Source of the DNA: Loripinus fragilis
Taxonomy: Eukaryota; Mollusca; Bivalvia; Lucinida; Lucinidae
DNA length: 64,000 nucleotides
NCBI GenBank assembly: GCA_964019695.1
Contig: OZ026524.1
Location: forward strand, 67,606,223 to 67,670,222
Direction: 5' to 3'
How positions within the stretch are numbered: the first letter of the stretch is position 1; each line of letters begins with the position of its first letter. A model generated the notes under the pieces. It did not search any database. It was given only the letters and a program-made list of their open reading frames with translations, and had not been told where the DNA came from. The translations under genes and the position numbers were made by a program. Positions 54,926-64,000 of this stretch are shown here, piece by piece.

Positions 54926-55735
54926 GTAAAACTTTTTCTATTTTCTATATGTTGAATAGCAAAAACGGAGTTTTTAACCCATATTTTTCAATTGGTACTT
55001 GTCCAATGAGAAAACGGCTTTTGTGGATAAGTCGAGGGTTTAACCTTCTATCATTTTCATAGAAAAAATATCATTTTCTTTGAAACTTTTCTCTGGTCAT
55101 TTTTATGGGCAATCCTTCATTATGACTGTCCGAGGTCCTTGTACGCCATGTCTGAAAATTGGAAATAAGCAAAAATCACCTATCTAAACATGTATTATGG
55201 TCTAACTAGGACACAGACACAAACATTGGATAGAAAATTAGTTTTAAGAGAACACACGCAACCATATCCGTTTTGACAGAGCTTTGTGTGGTTTGAATTG
55301 CTAGTAGAAGTATGAAAAGTTAAACTAAAATTGAGGTTAAATTGACTTTTGACCAGATGTCGCCAATCTTAAAAAAATGTGTTCATTTCATATAATAACC
55401 GTTTATTATTATCTAAATTATTTCTATTATTAATGCTGTTGTTGTTGTTATTAATAAACAATTGATATAATTGATAGTATAATTCATGGGAGCATTGGTG
55501 ATATAAAACATTTGTTTGTTGATGTTGTTGTTGCTGCTGCTGCTGTTGCTGTTGTTATTGCTGTCATAAATAAAGACTTGATGTCATTAGTATAACCATT
55601 AATGAAAACATTGGTATTGTAAAATAACCGCTTGTTCTCGCTGCTGCTGCAAGTTTTACTATATATGATAGGATGTGTGGTTAAGTCTAATGGCCTATGC
55701 GTGGTGGTTATAGTATTATGCCAAGTGTAAAATGT
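54926..55735. other. No gene; triplet-rich tract
   Basis: 55435-55565 holds GTTGTT/GCTGCT triplet runs (GTTGTTGTTGCTGCTGCTGC). The open frame on - is repeat-derived. Confidence 0.5.
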
Positions 55736-55844
55736 TTTTCCATGCACAAGTAAAGTGAGTATGGCTGCTATTTTAGCTGCTAAACTGCTGAAAAATAAAA
55801 AAAAGACATTATTTGCTTTAAATTTTTCAAATGTTGTAATTGTC

Positions 55845-55935
55845 CTGTACATAAATGCCATTTTAACATTTATGAGCACGATAAAATTTCAGGCTCAGTC
55901 AGTTGAGCATGAAAGAATGTGTAACCTCGCGGCCA
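55845..55935. repeat. Partial family C fold-back
   Basis: CATAAATGCCATTTTAACAT and AGTTGAGCATGAAAGAATGT followed by GTAACCTCGCGGCCAGG match one arm of the family C copies at 33180-33270 and 48000-48090. Confidence 0.6.
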
Positions 55936-56016
55936 GGTCAGATTATACCAGGCTAAACATTAGAATATACCGCTCTCTCAGACAATGATAACGATTATGT
56001 TCACAGAACACAAAAT

Positions 56017-56254
56017 TGAGCCGCGACATGTGATTTCCAACAGCGTGGCATTTTGACAATTGTAGACTAAGACGAGCCTGTACAGCCTCCTTTAAAACTT
56101 AGAAACTCCATATGATGTTCGGTCAGTAGCTTAACAGTCATAGAATATTCAAGGGACTAACAAAGGTTTGAACAGACTGCGCGTATGCGCAGGCTGGTCT
56201 GAGTGTTTGCTGGTCGCACATTCCACATTGTTGGAAATCTCATGTCGTGGCTCA
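56017..56254. mobile_element. MITE family B
   Basis: Ends TGAGCCGCGACATGTGATTT and AAATCTCATGTCGTGGCTCA. Core GACTGCGCGTATGCGCAGGC. Confidence 0.87.
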
Positions 56255-57140
56255 AATAATGTATTTTCAAGAAATAAATTGGAAATTAAGAGAGAACAGA
56301 CTAAATAGACTGCATATCAAAGACAGATACAAAATTGTTTGCTTGTAAAGACCCAGTTTTGTTTTATTTTCTACACGTTTTCACCGTTTTTCTCTCTCAA
56401 ATTTGACGGCAAACCCAATTTTGCAGCAAGCTACTTGTAAGACGTCATTCAACTTTGGCATTAATGAATTTTGGGTACCGATTAGGGCCTTGTAAGAGGG
56501 CAAGATTAGTGTTTTAAAATCTGGTAATGTCCATGACACTATCAATATATGGGGTCAAACAAATCAGAATATCAAAAAAAAAATAAAGAAATAGGCAAAT
56601 GGCCCTCAAATTTAATTTGTTGGACGTTGAGGAGGCAAAGAAGTACGCACATTGCTACCAACAGAATATAAAAGAAATGTACGGCCAAAATTAAGACCTA
56701 TTTTGTTTCTGGAAGAGAATACAAAATATACCATTATATACATGTCCTCCCCCATCCTAAAACTAGTAAAATTAATAAAAAAATGATAATGAATTGCAAC
56801 AGTAAGACTCTCCCATTTTGTTGTTCTTTTATTTCTAAAATGCAAATTGTCATCTAATCAATTACATGTACTAAAACTCAAGTATGACGTATATTAATAT
56901 ATGTTTCTTTTCATTGTATGAATAAAAATATTATTACAATCGTCGAACATGTTTTGGAAGTACAGTCTACATGGAATTACGAGTATTCTTACCAATTGCA
57001 ATTGGCAAAAAAACGATATTTTGTCATTATTTCAGACATCTCGGAAGTTTACCCATGTTTTATCCCTTTCCAATACCCATTTTAGGGCCGTATAAATTGA
57101 TACCCGTTATATATAAGCCTATTGCGGTTTTTGTGGGACA
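56255..57140. other. No gene seen
   Basis: AT-rich sequence without recognised elements. Confidence 0.4.
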
Positions 57141-57141
57141 C

Positions 57142-57200
57142 AGGCAAACAGTACAAACTCAGATCAGACGCCGCGTCTGATCAGGGTCTCCAATGTTTGT
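57142..57200. repeat. Short hairpin family D
   Basis: CAAACAGTACAAACTCAGAT and ATCAGGGTCTCCAATGTTTG with the inner palindrome CAGACGCCGCGTCTG. Confidence 0.75.
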
Positions 57201-57453
57201 TTACAGAATACTCTATTAAACTCTGAATAAAAATGAAAAGTACCTCCCAACCACCCTTAAACGGAAATGGTCTGGTCCAATTGATAAGAGACGGAGATTC
57301 CATTAGGCATGTATGGGTTACATCTTTTAAAGGTTTGTAAGGTTTATCTCCAGTATGTACTTGTTAACCAAAGTGTACTCACAATACAAGGGCTACAAAG
57401 TGGTCAATAACCGAGTATGATCAAAAGTAGACAGAATGTGCAGAGATTATAAT

Positions 57454-57692
57454 TGAGCCGCGACATGTGATTTCCAACAATGTTGTATTTTGATAAGTGT
57501 AGACTCAGACAAACCTGTGCAGTCTCCTATTAAGCTTAGAAACTCCAATCGATGTTCAGTCTGTAGCTTAACACTCATAGAATATTCAAGCGACTAGCAA
57601 ATACTCTGATCAGACTGCGCATATGCGCAGGCTGGTCTGAGGTTTTGCAAATCGCAGACAACACATAGTTGGAAATCTCACTTTGCAGCTCA
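57454..57692. mobile_element. MITE family B
   Basis: Ends TGAGCCGCGACATGTGATTT and AAATCTCACTTTGCAGCTCA. Core GACTGCGCATATGCGCAGGC. Confidence 0.85.
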
Positions 57693-58065
57693 CATTAAGA
57701 GCCTGCGTATCTTTAAGTCTACCAAGGCCATTCCAATGTAGCTGATCATTCAAAGAACGGTACAAAGACGCAAGTTTTATGTGACTTGGCAAATTGAACC
57801 CCATCTGATTGACTAATATTTTCGAACACAGCTTTGATCTATGCTGACAAAAGATGTATAATGTAGCAGTCACCAACATGCATTTAATCAGATGTGAAAG
57901 AAATTGTCTCACATCTCTTACGATATGTTGTAATGTTGCGTTTTTATTCTCGTTCGGTATAAATAAACACCATGTACAATTAGTACCGAAGGTTGTTTTT
58001 TTTTTTTTTAGCAAACAGTGCAGACCGTCTTGAAATGCCGCATTCATTGTTTAATGTCCCATTGG
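57693..58065 (-). other. Unassigned open frame stretch
   Basis: A - strand frame of 145 residues (58047-57610) runs partly through the MITE at 57454-57692. The part outside (57700-57960) has no motif I recognise and no evident splice sites. Possibly an old repeat. Confidence 0.3.
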
Positions 58066-58552
58066 TGGTTGTCGTGGTGGTGGTAGTTGTAGCGGCGGGT
58101 GGTGGTTGCGGTTGAGGGGGTGGTGGTAGCGACGGGTGGTGGTGGTGGTGGTGGTGGTGGTGGTGGTGGTTGTGGTTGTGGTTGTGGTGGTGGTGGTGGT
58201 GGTTGTGGTTGTAGTGGTAGCGACGGGTGGTGGTGGTGGTGGTGGTTGTGGTTGTAGTGGTAGCGACGGGTGGTGGTGGTGGTTGTGGTTGTAGTGGTAG
58301 CGACGGGTGGTGGTGGTGGTTGTGGTTGTGGTGGTGGTGGTGGTGGTTGTAGCAGCGGGTGGTGGTTGCGGTTGAGGGGGTGGTGGTAGCGACGGGTGGT
58401 GGTGGTGGTGGTGGTGGTGGTGGTGGTGGTGGTAGCGACGGGTGGTGGTGGTGGTGGTGGTGGTGGCGGGTTGTGGTGGTGGTGGCGGGTGGTGGTGGTG
58501 GTGGTGGTGATTGTGGTGGTGGTGGTGGTGGTGGTGGTGGTGGTGGTTTTGC
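58066..58552. repeat. GGT-rich compound repeat, about 490 bp
   Basis: Runs of (GGT)n interrupted by GTAGCGACGGGTGGTGG and GGTTGTGGTTGTAGTGG blocks. The block GTAGCRRCGGGTGGTGGTTG, followed by CGGTTGAGGGGGTGG, occurs twice (58087 and 58350), showing a higher-order duplication of about 263 bp. The Thr/His/Pro-rich - frame and Val/Gly/Trp + frames are artefacts. Confidence 0.95.
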
Positions 58553-58589
58553 GATGTAGTTCTTTTTGTCCTTTCTTGTTTTGCATTTA

Positions 58590-58760
58590 GCTTGCTGAGT
58601 AAAAGTGAACTGGTTGCTTTACCTTCATTCTGTCCGGTGGGTGTCTATGTTTTGTGTCATTCCTCGCGGTGCCGTGGGTTGGTCAGTTTTCTGTGATTGT
58701 GGCATTTCCTGGTCATGCGCACTTATGTTTTAATCTGGATCTACACTGTTTGCAATAAAA
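58590..58760. repeat. Dispersed repeat fragment
   Basis: CGCGGTGCCGTGGGTTGGTC and TGTGATTGTGGCATTTCCTG are inverted relatives of 49120-49175 and resemble 59360-59410 in the same orientation. Confidence 0.6.
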
Positions 58761-58933
58761 CATGTACTTGTTTATAGATTTACAGTATACAAACGGTTAA
58801 TCCGTGGCTTTATTAACACATTTAAGCCTAATGGAATTTCTCACTCTTATAAATTGGACCAATCCATATCCGTTTAAAGGGTTGTTGGGTAGTATTTTTC
58901 ATTTTTACTCAAATCTAAATAGAATAGTCTGTA

Positions 58934-59002
58934 AGGAAACAGTGGATACGCTGATCAGACGCCTCGTTTTGCGGTGTCTGATCTGCGTCTGCATTGTTTG
59001 CC
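58934..59002. repeat. Short hairpin family D
   Basis: GAAACAGTGGATACGCTGAT and ATCTGCGTCTGCATTGTTTG with inner arms CAGACGCC / GGTGTCTG. Confidence 0.72.
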
Positions 59003-59214
59003 TATGTCTCACAAAAAAGGATGCTAGGCTTATATGGGTTAACAATATATTGATGCTTTACGCCCCAGTCAACATTTTTTCGGTCATTTCGAGACGTTTC
59101 CCGATTTCCTTAGTTGAACAAGTACTAAGCAGAGGAAAGCGTGTCTTGCTCACGTACACCACACAGTGACTCCGGTGAGTCTCGAACAAATGACCTTTAG
59201 AGCCAGAGTCTGAC

Positions 59215-59430
59215 AGAGGGTTTTGAGTTTGTCTTTGTTTTGGTATGCATTACTTTGTGTCCTTTCTAGTTTTGCAATCATCTTGGAGAGGACGAGAGAG
59301 TTGGTTGCTTTGCTTTCACTGTCTTACGGATGTCTTGTTGCTGTAGATGCTATGTCGCTCTTCCTCACGGTGCCGTGGGTTGGTCTGCAGTGTGATTGCG
59401 GTCTGATTTACTTTCTCACACTCTACCACT
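59215..59430. repeat. Dispersed repeat fragment
   Basis: TTTCTAGTTTTGCAATCATC, CACGGTGCCGTGGGTTGGTC and GCAGTGTGATTGCGGTCTGA are inverted relatives of 49130-49270. A 147-residue frame here is repeat-derived. Confidence 0.6.
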
Positions 59431-60130
59431 TAGCCACTGTGCTCCTCCAAAAATGTATCCGTACTTTAAATTCAAAAAGTTTCGTGTTAGTTTTTTTCGC
59501 TAATAGCGTTAAAAGACATTTTTGCGACGTTAAATTACACCACTGGAGCATGAGTGATTTCGATATTTCGCGAGGGTTTTTTTTTCGCGAAACTTCGCAT
59601 TCGCGAAGTTGCACGAAAATAAATCCCTCACAAAATATATGTATTTACAGGACCATAATCTCATAAAGACGCTACTGTAGTAAGTTCTATTTTATCGCGC
59701 CATTTGACGATTGAATTAGCGCGGTAATATGGAACTCCCATTCCCATTACTCAACAGTTTGTGTAATCGTGTCGCATCGACTTTCAAGGTGTTTAAGGTC
59801 TTAAATCCAATAAATGCATTTAAACAAACAAAAGCCACTTAACAATATCATTTTATCGACAAAGTTCATCTTATGACTGCTTCTAAGCCTCTCTTAGGGG
59901 CTCTTAAGACTGCTCTCATCTGATATAGTGTGTCTATAAAATGGACAGGCAGTTTAATTCCTGGCATTTTTGTTGCCTCCACCATCGATTTTATGTCACA
60001 TTTCAAAAGCTTTCTCGGATAACGTGACGGAACAGAGCATATGGCGGCCCAATTATCTTAGAAGCCAAAGCGCCTGATTTACTTGAGCGAGCCCGCAATA
60101 AAGAAGACAGTTCGTTACTTGTAAGCAGTG
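59431..60130. other. No gene; short hairpin
   Basis: GCGAAACTTCGCATTCGCGAAGTTGC (59587-59612) forms a compact hairpin. Otherwise nothing is recognised. Confidence 0.45.
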
Positions 60131-60135
60131 AATAT

Positions 60136-60171
60136 CGAAACCAGACTACGCGCATGCGTAGTCTGGTTTCG
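60136..60171. repeat. Near-perfect palindrome, 16 bp arms
   Basis: CGAAACCAGACTACGC and GCGTAGTCTGGTTTCG are exact inverses around GCAT. It resembles the GCGCATGCGC core of the MITE families. Confidence 0.9.
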
Positions 60172-60738
60172 TGATTCGCTCGTTGGAGTTCAATAAATTG
60201 GTTCGCCTCAAAGTGGAAAGGTAATAAGTTTAACTTTGGAAGACAGATTGGTTTGAGGCAGCGCTCTTCAAGTATAGTGGAAGGTTGGGTTTGGCCGCTT
60301 TACGGCAATGTCTTGGCCTCGTGCTCTGGGAATCTCTCAATTGAATCATATCCAAAGTGGGATTAAGAAAGTCTTAGAAGACAGGAATGACGGGATTTCG
60401 TTCAGACTTTGAAATTGTTCCAGATGCAAATTTATATAAAAAAATATCCTATCTCATTTTGTGTATAATTTCGCGAAGGTCTGTGTCAAGGAGAAGACGA
60501 ATTAAGAGCGAGTGGGAGGGATAATTAGAGCATCTTAGTTAGGTCACGCAGTTGATAGTTGGTCCAAGGTCATACAGATGACGATAAAGACTTGGAAAAA
60601 ACACAAGAGGCTTAAAACAAAAGGCCAACGCGCTAAATATATCGTACAAAAATAAGATGTGCACTAGATCTGATAACCTGTTGTTTATGAAACACACAAA
60701 ATGATAGACATACACGAGCATACAAATGGGCCTCGAAT

Positions 60739-60962
60739 TGAGATAACCTGTCTCCGAAGGGGGGGGGGGGTGCGAACAACACAGGCGCAGACCAGCCTGC
60801 GCATCCGCGCAGACTGGTCGGCGCATTTGTTATTCGCTTTTTGGAAATTATCATATGTAAATGTGCTACAGGTGGAATTTCATTTTTCTATATAATTTCT
60901 GTAGCTGAGGATACTAGTTTGAAACTCGCTTTGGCGAAAACCCCGAAGACAGGTTTTGTCGC
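60739..60962. mobile_element. MITE family H
   Basis: Ends GAGATAACCTGTCTCCGAAG and CCCCGAAGACAGGTTTTGTC. Core CAGACCAGCCTGCGCATCCG with its inverse GCGCAGACTGGTCGG. The 10-base guanine run at 60760-60770 sits in the left arm. Confidence 0.75.
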
Positions 60963-60989
60963 AACGATGCCCAGTTATGCTCTAGATCT

Positions 60990-61247
60990 GGGCCCGGAAT
61001 TACAATGCCTCCTTAAATTTAAGCAAGACTTGAGATAAGTATTGATATTTCAACATGCTATATTAAATGCTAAATAAATTGCCTGGATCGATTTGGTGTT
61101 TTTGGTCAAAGATATCATTGTGATCTTTAGAAAAATTAAAACTATTTTGATTTTAATCAGTTTGAAACGTTATTTTTCGCATCCTGAAAAATCAATACTT
61201 AACTTAAGTCTTCCTTAATTCTAAGGAGGCATTGTAATTCCGGGCCC
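60990..61247. mobile_element. 258 bp MITE, short relative of 7795-9735
   Basis: Long inverted ends: GGGCCCGGAATTACAATGCC facing GGCATTGTAATTCCGGGCCC, continuing TCCTTAAATTTAAGCAAGAC / GTCTTCCTTAATTCTAAGGA. AGTATTGATATTTCA / GAAAAATCAATACTT lie inside. Confidence 0.85.
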
Positions 61248-62395
61248 TGGTAATCTGTTGTTTAGGAAACGCACAAAATGATAGACATACACGAGAATAC
61301 AAATGTTACAGGAAGAAGAAGAAGAGAATTAAAGAAAAAGAAAAAGAAAAAGAAGAACAATATTAACAGGGTCATTCCGTATGCAATACATGAGTCCCTT
61401 ACCGGTTAAAGAAAACCTCCCCACACAACCCACCCATGGCATAGACACGATAGAGAACCACTGTACTCGAACAGCGCAGTCATCGCGTGGTGGTTGCAGT
61501 CGACGAGTGCACAAAATAATGTACCTTGTTGTTAAAAAGGCTAAAACTTTTGTCAATATTTTACTTCTGAAAATATTCATCGGGAATTATTGTCACTTAC
61601 AAATCCAGCTGTGTATCTGCTAAATACATTTTTGTGGGTTGTGTGATAGTCGCTACAGCGCCAGACTTATGCCAAAAAGAGGATTTTTTCCTGAAAAAGA
61701 GGATGAAAGAAATGTTTGCTGTTGTTCTGCAATTAATGCTTACTTTAGTTAAAATGCCAAATAACAGTACTTTAATGTGAAAAGAGTTTGAAATCTTAGG
61801 CTGGAGCATTTTGAAAGTTATTCAAACTGTTCATAATGTACGCATAGTTCTGTATACCGGATGTTCTGCCCCAGTGGTCGGGTCGTTGACTTCAACATAT
61901 TGATTTTATTTAGACACTCGACTACTGGGGGTAGGTGGCTAAATGTTGCGCGTGGCACACCTTAATGCCATGGGTAATAAGCATGTGAAGTTAAAATGAA
62001 TTTGGCCAACCCTTGTAGGAGATATGGCCTGGACACGAAATTCTGAGAGTAACAGCTTCTTGCCATGCTTGCCTTGGCCATGGGGTAGGTAGCTAAATGT
62101 GAGCGACACACCTTCACGCTATGGGTAAAAATCATATGAAGTAATAATGAGTTTGATTTATCATTGAAGAAGATACGAGTATGGTCTGGACACGAACCCC
62201 TTGCCTATAGCGTTGCTAACGGACGGCTGGATGGAATCAAGCAAACTTATAATCACCCATATCGGTCAACGACCAGTAGGGGACAAAGTATAACCATCAT
62301 ACATAGCACCAGTAATAAACAAATAAACAATGTGGTAATGTGAAAAATAATTACCTCTATCAGGGGGAAGACGGCATAAAACCCATAATCCGGAG
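61248..62395. other. No gene; two weakly repeated segments
   Basis: GGGGTAGGTGGCTAAATGTT (61928) and GGGGTAGGTAGCTAAATGTG (62083) start two about 155 bp tandem units, each followed by ACACCTT and GTATGGGTAA/CATGGGTAA-like sequence and GGCCTGGACACGAA / GGTCTGGACACGAA. No coding region. Confidence 0.55.
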
Positions 62396-62401
62396 ACAGA
62401 C

Positions 62402-62404
<3 letters not shown>

Positions 62405-62471
<67 letters not shown>
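62405..62471. repeat. (GA)n microsatellite
   Basis: About 33 uninterrupted GA units after two CAGA units, followed by a guanine-rich stretch. Confidence 0.96.
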
Positions 62472-62475
<4 letters not shown>

Positions 62476-62563
62476 GGGGGGGGTCTTTCGATTTGTACAT
62501 GTATCTATCAGCTCAAACTATGTCCTGTCATTTGTTGTTTCAACAATAGTTTGGTCCAAATTA

Positions 62564-63877
62564 CGAGGGGTGTTCATTATTTATTGCAACATGGGTTCTT
62601 AAACATAAAGGAATAGTCCTTTACCTCAAAACTCTAGTGCATCCCTTCAAAATACTCACCCTTTGAACAAATACAAAATTTAAATCATTTATGGAAAGCT
62701 TGGGCAAATTCTTTCTTAGGTACACCCTAACGACACTGAAACACTGCTGCCCAAACAGTCTGTGTTGAGTGATACCTTCGACCCTCGAGAGTTTTTTCAG
62801 ACGTGGAAGCATGAAAAAGTAAAATGGGGCTAAATCTGGTGCTTAAGGTGGGTGCGGGAGGATGGGCAACCTTTCTTCTCCAAGAACGTGAGTGTTCCTT
62901 TTGAGGTGTGTGCTGGCACATTGTCCTGTAAAAGGGTAAGGCTTTGAAGACAGAGCCTAGGGCGAGACTTCTTCATGTAGTTTTCGATTTTCTTTCATAG
63001 CTAATCGTCAATACAGTTTCCCAGTAACCGTTTTACTATGGGGATAATGTACTTGAACTGTCTCACCTCGACTGTTAAAGAAGATTGCATACATGTCTTC
63101 TTCATACTTGTTGTACGTTTTGCAATGGATGGTCTTCTTACATTTTGGGTTGCCCATATTTTGTTGCTACATTTTCTGGTGGGCTGGTAGAAGTTACCTA
63201 TGTTTCATCGACTGTCCAAATATTAGAAAATGTCCTCTGATTAAGTTGAGGATATTTCTTAAGCATTTTTACAGGCAATCGAAACACGACCTCTCTTTTG
63301 CCACCCAGCAGTGAATGGGGAATCCACCTAGCAGCAACACGGCTAACTCGTATTGTTTTCTTCGAAATCTTATATGTTGATCTCGTCGATATGCACACGC
63401 ATCTAGCTACTTGACAAGTTGTCATTCGTGCATCAATCTTCTACAGATAATTTACCTTGTCAGTTATCTTAGAGGTAACAACACTTGCAGGCCTGCCTCT
63501 GCCAGGCGCACTGTCAACTGTCTCTATTCCAGATTTAAAGCGTTTAATTCACCTGGTAATAGTTGAATACGATAAAGTACCATGCCCATAAGCGGAACAA
63601 ATTCATTGAATATAGCTCTAGCACTAATTTTAAGTTGATATCAAGTTTTTATATATCCTCTTATTTCAGCACTGATCTCTGAAGCCATGATTTTATACAG
63701 TCTATATGACCTCACTTCCAAAGCGTGTAGCACAAAAACTAATGCACCGATTGGGACAATACTGGTATCCATGGATAGATAAAAGATTGTAAATTTACCT
63801 TTGTTAGACTTCATGGGAATTTCATTCATAGCGTGGGAATTACGGTGGCAGTTGCAATAAATAATGAACGCCCCTCG
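62564..63877 (-). mobile_element. Mariner transposon, 1314 bp, intact ends, dead transposase
   Basis: Terminal inverted repeats of about 28 bp (CGAGGGGTGTTCATTATTTA / TAAATAATGAACGCCCCTCG) with TA on each side (62562-62563 and 63878-63879). The - strand encodes a broken transposase beginning at the ATG at 63688 (MASEISAEIRGYIKT). In other frames it continues with RWIPHSLLGGKREV and IWTVDET near 63400-63200 (mariner WIPHxL and first catalytic Asp region). Next comes an HTPQKEHSRSW region near 62915-62880 (degenerate DNAxxH second Asp site), and FHASTSEK/MLPRLKKL near 62810, the end. At least three frame changes break it. Confidence 0.88.
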
Positions 63878-63879
63878 TA

Positions 63880-64000
63880 TTTATTAATACTTACCCCAGT
63901 TTACTCCCTACACGCCCTATAATCAGGCCTCAAGATAAGAGTGCATAAATGAAAACTGTGGTTCGTATTTCTCATTCAAAACATACAATAAAGTCTGAAC
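63880..64000. other. No feature seen
   Basis: Short unique-looking end of the window. Confidence 0.4.

Noticed and set aside
58044..58586. A 180-residue Thr/His/Pro-rich frame on the - strand.
   Set aside because: It is a reading of the (GGT)n tract; all frames there are low-complexity.
59223..59666. A membrane-like 147-residue frame, similar in character to frames at 4568-4759 and 48886-49329.
   Set aside because: These are frames through copies of one dispersed repeat and are not conserved as proteins (different frames, stops).

Overview
The window is eukaryotic, intron-containing, AT-rich DNA that is mostly repeats. The organism is most likely a bivalve mollusc. The evidence is a Toll-like receptor with two tandem TIR domains, a tRNA-headed SINE, a Penelope-like element, mariner/Tc1 elements, many small inverted-repeat (MITE-like) elements, and 160-170 bp tandem units ending in the GACAGACGGACAG-type motif that I associate with bivalve genomes. 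The species cannot be named from the sequence alone.

Only two host genes can be supported. (1) On the + strand, 15320-18653 is the main exon of a Toll-like receptor. It has leucine-rich repeats, an LRRCT, an LRRNT, a second LRR block with LRRCT, one transmembrane helix, a divergent TIR and then a canonical TIR. A splice acceptor precedes it, so the signal peptide must lie on an upstream exon that I could not locate. (2) On the - strand, two exons (51655-51817 and 48183-48430) join in matching phase into the C-terminal part of a NALF/FAM155-type NALCN sodium-leak channel auxiliary protein. Its N-terminal exon is not visible and probably lies beyond 64000.

Layout. 1-12500 is a composite of minisatellite arrays alternating with a SINE-containing module. 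The module is present three times in + orientation (5810-12360) and once inverted at the left edge (1-925). One SINE copy is split by a 3.4 kb inverted-repeat element that itself contains other elements. 12500-15318 is sparse and holds a copy of the module without the SINE (an empty site). 15320-18984 is the TLR gene end. 19400-27900 holds MITEs, a Tc1-like element, a (TA)59 tract, a degraded Penelope-like element and a LINE fragment. 28464-32570 is a 4.1 kb imperfect palindrome. 32750-47000 is a dense field of fold-back elements, with one full-length SINE bounded by target-site duplications and a mariner-like non-autonomous element. 47600-52050 is the NALF 3' part, its intron filled with repeats and a reverse-transcriptase fragment, followed by degenerate duplicates of the exon start. 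52050-64000 is repeats, a 490 bp GGT-rich tract and a decayed 1.3 kb mariner transposon with intact ends.

The two genes have no evident functional link: one is innate immune sensing, the other neuronal excitability. Nearly all other open frames read through repeats and are not treated as genes. Coordinates of repeat edges were set by eye and may be off by several bases.
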